From the NCBI RefSeq assembly GCF_910592395.1, contig NC_088320.1:10908501-10972500 (forward strand): a stretch of 64,000 nt of DNA. The letters run 5' to 3'. The notes under the pieces are model-generated. The model worked only from the letters and a program-made list of their open reading frames with translations, did not search any database and had not been told where the DNA came from. Position 1 is the stretch's first letter. Every line of letters starts with the position of its first letter. The position numbers were made by a program, and so were the translations under genes. This document shows, piece after piece, positions 54,346 through 63,236 of this stretch. This DNA comes from Lineus longissimus (lineage: Eukaryota > Nemertea > Pilidiophora > Heteronemertea > Lineidae).

Positions 54346-55058
54346 AAAACAATTTTTTCTCGCTTTATTCTAGCTGGTAGAAGCTTGAAGTCTGCATGTA
54401 CATGTAGATCTTGAAATTGAATAGAGTAGTTTTGATTGATACTACCAGTTGGCATTACTGAGCAAAAATCTGTGTTGACCTAGTTTAACACCCCGGAGAA
54501 GCAGATCTGCATACTGACGGGCAACGGCCATCCTAACAAGCACACAAATCCATAATTTACATACACCCCAAAGAAAATTTTCTATAAGGTCGCATGAAAT
54601 AGTCTTTTACTGCAAGGAATTATTGTATATCGTAATTTGAATGCTTCTATTCGGTGATAGGGAAGATTACCAACACATTCAGTCTATAGTTAGCCTGTCT
54701 GATGGGATAATTTGTTCAATTGAATGCATTCAAATGACCGTGGATTGGGCCGATTCAGAAGTAAACAAAGCAGACTTTTCGATCTTTTGAATTCGTGTGT
54801 GTTTTTTGCTTCAAGCTCCCTTATTACTTGATCAAATGTAATGTCTAAGGTGTCGATCTCTTAGTGAATGTTTGGAGCACCGAAGGGAGGCATTGATATT
54901 TCATGGTCAGGCGATTTTTTGACATTGAAAGGGATTTTCTGGTGCTGTATTGAAAAATCATCAATGGTTGCATGTAAAATATGGCATCGGCAGCTCTGCA
55001 GGATGGTCGCTGCTCAGCAATATGCCGATCTCCTTCTCCCGGGTGTTTAAGCTTGATT
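54346..55058. other. non-coding stretch
   Basis: No gene recognised. AT-rich; the small ORFs lack motifs. Confidence 0.35.
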
Positions 55059-55118
55059 TGAATTTCCCGCTCTTGTATGACTCTGAAGGTTGTGGGTTCC
55101 AATCCCACTTCGGGTCAA
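55059..55118 (+). repeat. tRNA-like segment (T-arm), probably a tRNA-derived SINE remnant
   Basis: GTGGG-TTCCAAT-CCCAC (55092-55108) forms a T-arm with a B-box-like GGGTTCCAATCC, followed by TTCGGGTCA where an acceptor 3' strand would be. No matching 5' acceptor strand or A box was found upstream, so a complete tRNA is not supported. The T-rich tail after 55118 would fit a SINE or Pol III terminator. Confidence 0.4.
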
Positions 55119-55176
55119 ATTTTTAATTTTTTTTAGTTTTACTTTTTTCACTTATATATTACATTTTCTTTACTTT

Positions 55177-55945
55177 TTAGCTCACCTCTCAAAATAGGTG
55201 AGCTTATCCTATACCGTGGCGTCCGTCGTCGTCCGTTAGCAGGGCACGTTTCGTAACTGTCAGAGCTTTGTACACATGTACCCTTATGTAATGACACCTT
55301 GGAGACCAAGTTTCGGTACGATGCGATCCACGGTTCCGCCACCAGGAGACCGAATGCTAAAAGTGAAAATATGCAATATTTCCCTTAAAGGAGTTCTTTA
55401 ATTATTATTTCAGTATGGTTCATCTTCTCGTTTTTCATTAAGAAACCGTACTTCCGGAAGTTTTTGATGTTTTTCCAAAAAATGTTTACTCTCAAATAGT
55501 ATAAAAACGCGTTTTTAATTATTTTTAACACGCACAAGTTCTGGCGCGAAAGACGTTTCGCGCCACTTCAGTGCACGCCGAAGTCCGAGTTCACATCACC
55601 CCGCTATTACGACGTAGTGTCATTTCCATTCACTTCGCAGTAGCGGGGTGTCGCAGCTACAATCGGACGTCATCGATGACGCCCGATTGTAGTTTTCAAG
55701 GTCACAGAGGCCAAAATTCATTAGGCTTTTAAATTTGTGTGGACATGTATCTAGTAACCCTCTAATGTACACCTAAAATTTGGCCTGCTTGGACATCAAA
55801 TATGGCCGCCAGGTGGCCATCTTGAAAATTAAACGAAGTCATATTACTCTGAAACTGATGATGGGATTTCAACCAAAATTCACGTGTTTATGTATCTATG
55901 TAGGTTTTACATTATCCCAAAATTTCAATTCTGTCACCGGATTTG
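55177..55945 (+). repeat. repeat family R1, copy 6, with an inserted hairpin-rich segment
   Basis: Starts TTAGCTCACCTCTCAAAATA with the hairpin and GTGGCGTCCGTCGTCGTCCG. R1 homology runs to about 55388, is replaced by unrelated sequence to about 55692, and resumes at TTTTCAAGGTCACAGAGGCC through GGCCGCCAGGTGGCCATCTT. The palindromic right end is absent. Confidence 0.8.
55389..55692. repeat. hairpin-rich insertion within R1
   Basis: Contains three strong inverted repeats: GGCGCGAAA-gacg-TTTCGCGCC (55543-55564), ACCCCGCTA ... TAGCGGGGT (about 55599 and 55649), and a 36-bp near-palindrome with CTACAATCGG / CCGATTGTAG around GTCATCGATGAC (55657-55692). This density suggests the end of another mobile element. 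Confidence 0.65.
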
Positions 55946-57194
55946 GTGGGACTGAGTGACGCTCGGACGGCATCCAGAGAATGTCAGACGTGATGTCAGA
56001 TTTGCCATTGCTTTCCGCATGTCTTCATCCCTGCAACTCATCACCCTCAACACCATCGCCGTTACCAAAATTATCAGGCACCACAGGCCGAGCAACGTGT
56101 GACAGTTTGAATATATGTAGGATTTCTATACTTTTTTGGAATATTTTATCACAACATCCTCTTGAAATTCATCAGGAACCACGTAATTTTGAAGAAAGGC
56201 AGCAATTTCCCATGCTATTTCCAATGAGGAACAAATCAGCTCTGGAAACTCTGACGTCATGTCACCAGCATGCGACGCGACAGCGCAGTGAAATGACGTG
56301 GCTGCATCGTGGCGGTTCCTTACGTGCCGTCCGGCTCACTCTTGTCTGAGGGTGTCACATGGCGAATAACAATTCTTTTCTCCCCGTAAAAGCAGCGAGG
56401 AAGCTGTTCTAAAGCTTTTCCTGTGACCTTTAATAAGTGTACATATGGGACACAGGTCCCTTGGCTAAATAGACTGTTTTACTCTGGCACAATTTCATAA
56501 CATGGATACCCCTTTTCAAACTTTACATAATCATTCCTCAGTGTATTATTTGATTGAGTACTTAACCCCCCCCCTCCTCAACGGAAAAATTGATCAGTGA
56601 AAGTTATGAAGTGTGTGCATAATTTGATGAACAGTTTGCTGAGGAGAACTGGAGTTAATCCTGGGTTGTTGTTAACCATTTGGGGAGTTAGTCAGAGTTG
56701 AGTCGGTCATGCCCTTCCTGTCCCTAGTAGTTAGGCGAGCATGTGCTCCATAGACACCCTATCAAAATAATGAAATATTATTTACTTTTGTTGAGGTGTT
56801 AATTTAGCATAGCTATCCAGGCCGCCAGACCTCTGGTTTACTCTGTGATACTGTTCAACACTGTGAAAACTACTTGGTATTCTTCGTGTCATTTTATTTC
56901 TGACAAACCTTCCGATCTGTGCAAATCATTGGTTTAGGTCCTTGGAGGTAGTGTTCTCCTGGACTGCCCTGTATATGCATTTCCTGCAGAATCTCAGAAG
57001 TTCAGTTTAAAATCAGGACAGGGGGAGATCAAGGAACAAAGAAAGGTATATTGTCTGAACTATTCGTTTATTTGACACTTAAAAAATCAGAACATGCCTT
57101 AATTTGACACATCTCTCATTTTTTACGAGTTGTATTAATCAACATTTACTAGCACATTAAAAGTTCTCATCATCCAAGATCTGTGCAGAAAATA
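55946..57194. other. non-coding stretch, no gene recognised
   Basis: The 122-codon ORF at 55981-56349 is Ser/Pro-rich at the start and has no recognisable domain. No repeats identified. Confidence 0.35.
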
Positions 57195-59095
57195 ACAATG
57201 GTGTTTTAGAACTTCACATTGACTTACATGGGCGGTTATTTCCGCCAATTTAGATTTTTCCTGATTTTTTGTTAGAAGTCGCCCGATTTTACTTGTTATT
57301 CTCCCGATCTCACATTTGTTTCATGAAAAATCCTGAAAGATACGGTCTGGATTCATTGTTTTACTCTCTCGATATGTGTATCTAAAATGGACAAATGTTT
57401 AAACTCGATCGACATTGTAAATGATTCGTTAGAAAACCTGAAATTGCGGATTTGTTAAAACTCGACTGAGGTTTAAACTGGACTGGCATTAATATGCAAG
57501 TACAACGCTAGATGGCGTCAAATCACCCGTGGGATTTCCTATTTTGAAAATAAACATTTTGCTGTTCTCCATCAATATAGATAATCGAAGCAGATTAACA
57601 GGTCAGATTCCAAATGATTACACTTTGACAAAGGTAGGCCCTTACTACAATCCAAATGTTATACAATGTACATGAAATGCACAATTTGACCATCGTGTGT
57701 TTTTGAAAAGCCACATGCTTTTGTTTATTGAATTATGCGCGACATCACTCCCACATTTTCCAGAAACGAATCACAGACCTCAGCCTCGATCACGAGACCA
57801 GGGTCTCTTAATGTAATGTAATGCAGTGTAATGCAGCGGTCAATGTAAACCCTGACACCCCCCTGGTCAGGCGTTCGACACTTTATCACCATTTTTGAAA
57901 TTTCAATGCGCCCAGGGATCGACCCTTTTGCACCCAGGGTGGTGCAGACATGCACCAGAACTTCACCACCCTAGGTTGGTTGAACAGGTCAGGGCTTCGA
58001 CTGTTCTTCACCATTGAGAAGACAGACGTAAGTCAGGATATCACCATATTAATAAAAACAGAAAAAAAAGAATATGTCAAAGAGAACAACAATAAAAACA
58101 ATCATATTGCCCCAACTAATCTTTTTGTCAAAGTCAGTCTTTGAAAGGAGACAATAATAAAACAAAAACAACTCGAGGGGGTTTTTGAGTGCGCAGAACA
58201 CGCGAGTGATGGTATTCGGCCTGAGAAATCACAGACCATCACAAGTGTGTTCTGCGCACTGACACAAATCACACGAGAGTTCTTTTATGATTATCATATA
58301 CCAAGTTGTTCGCCAAAAAAGGCAATTCAGTGCTCAAAATCTGTGAAAAATTGCCCGCTGCCGGCAACCATGACATCACGTCATGAAACATGACGTTGTT
58401 CCACTGGTGACACAACTTCGTCGATGCCTGGCAGGCGGGCGACGCGTATCGGGAAATTCGTGGCCATCCCCGCCATCTTGCCTATAATAGTGATATTATG
58501 ATAATGAGGTGATCTGACGTCGTTGGCCGGGCAAGATTCCTGATCGCCAGACGTACACCACCAAGGAAAAAGCCATGCGCCATGCATGCGACACAGCTAA
58601 TTCTCCTGATGTCCAGGCTGTCGACGATTTTTCACCGACATCTTTTCAGCTTATCGCCATGACATCGTCGTTTGAAAAAAAATCCTTTGCTCAGACATCG
58701 ACGCTACATCGACGTCGATGTAGCGTCGATCCCTGACCAGGGGGGTGTCAGGGTTTACATTGACCGCTGCATAACGACCCTGGTATGAGTTTGACCAACA
58801 CACCCCCTAACATTCAAATGATGTTTTAATGTCTGTCAAGTTATAACCTCTGTCGAGTTTTAATGTGAATCTAGAAAGTAAAACAACTAATCGGGGCATA
58901 CTAACGCCCATATCCAGATTTAAAACTCGCGCTTGGTGTCTCACGCCTGGTAAATATATGCATAAATTGAGAGAACAAAAAGTAGAATCCAGAGATTTTA
59001 ACACTATAGATTGCAAAATGAAACATCAAATCGTGGGAAAATTCTGAATTGGCAGGAATAACCGCCCATGGACTTATGGTGATGTACATGTAAGT
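57195..59095. repeat. old inverted repeat with ~300-bp diverged arms
   Basis: GGGCGGTTATTTCCGCCAAT at about 57231 pairs with the complement of GGGCGGTTATTCCTGCCAAT at about 59060. TTAAAACTCGACTGAGG (57457) pairs with the complement of TTAAAACTCGACAGAGG (about 58860). Similarity between these anchor points is patchy, so the structure is old. A younger TIR element (57831-58772) lies inside. Confidence 0.5.
57831..58772. mobile_element. TIR element with perfect 41-bp ends and large internal palindromes
   Basis: ATGCAGCGGTCAATGTAAAC plus a further 21 bp at the left is exactly repeated, inverted, at 58732-58772. Inside are a hairpin GTGCGCAGAACAC / GTGTTCTGCGCAC (about 58193-58258, with nested GTGATGGT / ACCATCAC) and a perfect 34-bp palindrome (58697-58730; arm ATCGACGCTACATCGAC) just inside the right end. 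No target duplication or transposase was recognised. Confidence 0.8.
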
Positions 59096-59097
59096 TT

Positions 59098-59409
59098 AAA
59101 AGGTAGCTGTAGTGGGAAAAAAACTTCAAAATATGATTTTTTTTGAAAACCTGGTTTGTTTGTTTGTTCTTAGATAGTTTACCTAGTATATCAACATATT
59201 CAGAAGCAAAGATTCCAATTTTTTGTCTGAAAGGAGTCGTTTTCAGGGACATTGAATCATTGATGGTTGCCATGGCAACTTTGAGTTGCATAATTGAGAA
59301 AAAACAGGTTTTGTTGGCTTTGTTTAACCTTCCTATGTCAAGTTAGGACAAAATAAAGGCAAAAGGTGATTTTTAAAGGACTTTTATTTTTTCTACTACA
59401 GCTACCTTT
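59098..59409. mobile_element. small MITE with AAAGGTAGCTGTAGT ends
   Basis: AAAGGTAGCTGTAGT at the left and ACTACAGCTACCTTT at the right bound about 312 bp of AT-rich sequence. No clear target duplication. Confidence 0.75.
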
Positions 59410-59519
59410 CACTATGTGGGATGTTTTAATCACTCTTGATGGCCATCCTCTACCTGTGGCATGTTTTTGCCTTTGTGCACCATGATGGCTAGGTTTCACA
59501 AAAAATGGTCTCTCTTAAC

Positions 59520-60042
59520 TTAGGGGTGGTCCATAATTTTCAACATTTTCACAAGCGCACAAAACGTACGGGGGAGGGAGGGGGTCAAAACACCAATGTA
59601 CACTTTAAGAAATCAATAAAATGTTGATCATCTGTATTGTACGAATCGCAGGACGCATTCAAATTTCGCGCGCTGCTCACACGGCTAGCTCTGCTTGCTT
59701 CCTATTCAACAAGACAATGGCCGCACGTGGTGACTTTGATGCGCTATTTTTGTTAATTAACAAGAGTGATACGACTATTCACAGCCGACCCAGCAATGAA
59801 TATGAACAATATCTTGTTTATATTATTTTGAAAACAATGTTGACGGGCAATGACTGACCAAGTTCGAAATACAACCAGGAAACACAACTAGAACCCCCTT
59901 GCTTGTGTATTTTGGGACGTGGGTCATTCGGCCATCAACATTTTTCATTCGGGATTGTACACTTTAGGGGGGGAGGGGGGTTGCCTAAAAGAGTACGTTT
60001 TGTGCACTTGTGAAAATGTTGAAAATTATGGACCACCCCTTA
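59520..60042. mobile_element. MITE with 47-bp inverted repeats and TTA target duplication
   Basis: Element 59523-60039 starts GGGGTGGTCCATAATTTTCA and ends with its complement; the 47-bp arms differ at one base. It is flanked by TTA on each side, typical of PIF/Harbinger. G-rich stretches occur inside both arms. An internal ORF begins ACAATGGCCGCACGTGG at about 59717. Confidence 0.9.
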
Positions 60043-60577
60043 GTCATAAGTCATCAAGATTGAGCCAAATAGATGGCTTTATTTCTGACTTTAAAAATTT
60101 GGATTTGTGAAACCAGGCCATGCATGAAGTGTTGGCCACCTTTTCTTAACCCTTCATTATTGAAAGGTGAAAAAACTTTGGTACTTAGGCCTAACAAAAA
60201 AAAGCTTGCGTTTCCTATAACATCATTCCCAAAATTAGGGTAGGTAGGTAGGCATTTTTATTTTATAATTTTGGACCTCAATTTCCTAGGTTCCACACAT
60301 TAGACAAATAATTTTACATGTTTTCGTCATGTTTCTTTCCTGTGACTGTGTCCACTCCATGTACATGTAGGCCCTATGTACATGTAGGAATGTAGGTTTT
60401 CATGTATTTGAATTAAATTGATATTTCTATTAGATCTGTCTCCTTGTCTCTTCTCTATCATGTATCAGCCCATCATGTAGTGGCTGAGTCAGATTGTTAA
60501 TAGTTTGACATATGGTACAACAGTCTCAGATGAAACAAAAAAAGCCAAAGGAAGAATCAGTTTATCAAATTAATCTC
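60043..60577. other. non-coding stretch between MITE and the minus-strand gene's end
   Basis: No gene. A GTACATGTAGG motif is repeated at about 60362 and 60377. Confidence 0.4.
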
Positions 60578-60583
60578 TTTATT
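60578..60583 (-). terminator. poly(A) signal of the minus-strand gene
   Basis: AATAAA on the minus strand (plus tttatt), about 157 bp after the stop at 60740. Confidence 0.5.
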
Positions 60584-60739
60584 TTAAAGATTTAACCAGA
60601 ACATGAAATTGTACCATAAAATATGAACTTGTGCAATAAAATACAGTGATACTGTGACAGCCATCCTATTCTGTCACAACCAAAGAAAATGTTGTTCCAA
60701 AAACCATACTGCATGGCATCACCATGATCAGACTTCAGT

Positions 60740-61435
60740 TCAGTTTCGTTTGGGTTTCTTGCCATAAGGGCGCTGGCAAATGGGCTCAAGGCCTGCAGAC
60801 AGACACTCCTGGCAGATGGGCAACACTGTCTTAAATTGCTTCTTCAAGTCGGGGTCAACTTGGGTATTGGCAGCAACACAGTATGCACATACATCCTTCC
60901 TGCCAGTTGCACCTGATGCTGAACTGTAATAGGGCATCTCAATTGGACTTTGGCAGACAAGATTTAGGCGGGTGTAGATTTTACCATGGAGAACATGACC
61001 TGGTGTTGTGATAGGAGAACCGCATGTAAAATCAAACTCCGACAACAGAACAGCAACCTGAGTTGTATGGCGCGAGGTAAATTTAAGTGTGCTGTAAATT
61101 ACCCTGGGTTTCCTACATTCAACACAGGGTACCACTGCTCTAGCATTTTGACCAGTGTAGACTGAGGTATCCGCCTGGAGTTCAGGGTCATCTGGAATCA
61201 GAACTGTTACAGTTGACAGCTTTTTAACAGTACGACTCGGGGTTTCTACATGGGTCGCTGGTTTGACTGTAACAGTCTTGAGGGAGGGCCTATCATCTTC
61301 GGTCGTCTCAGTTCCATACACTTGAATGAACTTCTTGTAGTGCTCACCATCTTCTTCAAGGACTGGGTCAGGTAGCCATTTCATCTTTTCCTTGAGTATA
61401 CGTGGAGGGCGACAGCAAAGTGCATCATCACATTT
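60740..61435 (-). pseudogene. transposase-like protein of unknown family, C-terminal part
   Basis: From the edge of the R1 insertion the frame reads KCDDALCCRPPRILKEK, then the previously open MKWLPDPVLEEDGEHYKKF, YGTETTEDDRPSL, and a Cys-rich C-terminus with zinc-ribbon-like pairs (VVPCVECRKPRVIYS, DVCAYCVAANT, LPICQECLSAGLEPICQ). It ends KKPKRN at 60740. Together with the N-terminal part across the insertion it forms one protein. I recall similar uncharacterised, multi-copy proteins in marine invertebrates, but cannot name a family. Confidence 0.6.
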
Positions 61436-61488
61436 TTAGCTCACCACTTAGCAGAGGTGAGCTTATCCCATACCGTGGCGTCCGTCGT

Positions 61489-61526
<38 letters not shown>

Positions 61527-62565
61527 CGACGTCCGTTAGCAGGGCACGTTTCGTAACTGTTAGAGCTATTGAGATGAAACATTGGTACACATGTACCCTT
61601 ATGTAATGACACCTTGGAGACCAAGTTTCGGTCCGATTTGTTTCATGGTTTGGCCACCAGGGGGCCAAACGTTAAAAGTGAAAATATGCAATATCTCCCT
61701 TAATAGTAGTCGGGAAATTTTGAAAAAAATATGGTAGGTACTTCTAGCAAAGGTGCATCATATATCCTCCGGGTTTTTGATTTGACCTCCTTTTCAAGGT
61801 CACAGAGGTCAAATGGTGTAAATTGGCCGTTAGGATGTAACGATGGCACGTTTCTAAACTGCAATGACTATTGATACCAAATTTGGTACACATTTACCCA
61901 TTAGTCAGGTGATCTCAGGGACCGAAGTTTGGTCCAATATGATTCACCACTTGACCACCAGGGGGCAAAATCCAAAAACCTTAAAAATGTGATTATTCCT
62001 TAACTTCTTGCCCGATTGCCACCAATTTGATATCATGGGTACATCTAACCACCATACAGTATATGTCACACAGGTTTTTAATTTGACCTTCTTGTCAAGG
62101 TCACAGAGGTCAAATGGCATAAATTCGCCGTCAGGCCGTAACTATGGCACGTTTCTTAACTGCAATGACTATTGATCACAAATTAAGTACACATGTACCC
62201 CTTGGTCAGGTGATCTCAGGTACCGAAGTTTGGTGCGATCTGATTTGCCGTTTGGCCTCCAGGGAGGGGGCCAAATCCTAAATTCTTCAAAATGCCGTTA
62301 TTCCTAGTAATGACTTGCCCGATTGGCACCAATTTTATATCATAGGTACATCTAATTCTAACAACCATTCAATGTGTCACCCGGGTCTTCTTTGATTTGA
62401 CCTACTTTTCAAGGTCACAGAGGTCGAATGTACTGTAAATTGGCCATTTTGGGGAAATTGTAATTGCTTGGACCTACATCAAACCTAACACTACATGACA
62501 CAATACCATGCTCTTTATCCATCTTTCCTTCACATGAGGTGAGCACAATGGCCCTGGCCATTTCA
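61436..62565 (+). repeat. repeat family R1, copy 7, inserted in coding sequence
   Basis: Full length (1130 bp), nearly identical to 11129-12251 inverted. Starts TTAGCTCACCACTTAGCAGA with hairpin, GTGGCGTCCGTCGTCC and a (CGT)n run. Three units carry ER8 plus DR3 motifs (for example TGACCT at 61783, AGGTCA at 61797 and 61806; again near 62100 and 62415). It ends AATGGCCCTGGCCATTTCA. Removing exactly these bases rejoins the flanking gene in frame (CAAATTAGA | AAATGT), so the insertion left no target duplication with these boundaries. Confidence 0.9.
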
Positions 62566-63219
62566 TCTAATTTGGAAGCTGTAGTTCCTCTCTCGGCAAT
62601 GCTTTTGAAGCCATTCCTGGTAGGAGTTCACTTTCTTGGTATGCACTTTCTGGAGCTTTGATAGGTCCATAGTGGGGAAAAGGACTCCGAGATGACGCTG
62701 AAGATTGTCGATTTCTGCAGAAGTTGCTGGATCTACAGTTTTGATTGGCCTCTCCTTCAGTGCAAGCCTGTCGAATCTCTGACGAATAAGATCTTGAAGA
62801 GCTGCAATAGCTGCCTGCCATGATGTTTTTAATTGGGGATCCGCTTCACCTGCCTTTCTGACTTTATCCATTGATGTGCACTTCTTTAGAGTAGATTCTG
62901 TTGCTTCATCACTCTTTTCTCTGGCCAAGGCACAGTTCTGTAATCCTATGTTTAAGATTGACATGACCCTTTCAGCGGGATTAGTCCAACTATGTCCTGG
63001 TGCACAGCGTGCCGCAACAAGCATGTCTAAATCCAAGTCTTTAAAGATACAAATGGAGGCACATTTGACGGATTCTAATGTGTTACGATGATCCGTGCCT
63101 CCATCTGTATACTTCAAGATGACTTTGACATCTTGTTCCTTCAATTGCTTTACCATGGCAGCAGCATGACGGAAGGGGGAGGAGGACTGGAACACAGAAT
63201 CATTAGACCATATCCACAA
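62566..63219 (-). pseudogene. transposase-like protein of unknown family, N-terminal/catalytic part
   Basis: Contains VILKYTDGGTDHRNTLESV and, about 30 residues on, AARCAPGHSWTNPAERVMS then ILNIGLQ. An Asp followed after about 43 residues by P-x-x-S-x-x-NP-x-E is the layout of the last two catalytic residues of RNase-H-fold DDE transposases. The rest is helical. It ends YSFQIR at the R1 insertion, which adds an immediate UGA. The upstream start is uncertain: TTCCAG at about 63187 could be an acceptor, and the reading frame further upstream enters a foldback (63205-63236). Confidence 0.6.
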
Positions 63220-63236
63220 CTCCGTGGATATGGTCT
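63205..63236. repeat. 13-bp perfect inverted repeat at the 5' edge of the coding homology
   Basis: AGACCATATCCAC - AACTCC - GTGGATATGGTCT. It sits where the protein similarity begins and may be the end of a further element or a regulatory hairpin. Confidence 0.7.

Noticed and set aside
54845-55108. Minus-strand ORF beginning MGLEPTTFRV
   Set aside because: Typical spurious translation of a tRNA-derived sequence; the T-arm is at 55092-55108.
55059-55118. Functional tRNA gene
   Set aside because: No paired 5' acceptor strand, D arm or A box could be found; only the T-arm is convincing.
61436-62565. R1 copy as an intron of the minus-strand gene
   Set aside because: Junctions lack GT/AG at the coding breaks, and an R1 copy of the same sequence sits elsewhere with no gene, so insertion is the simpler reading.
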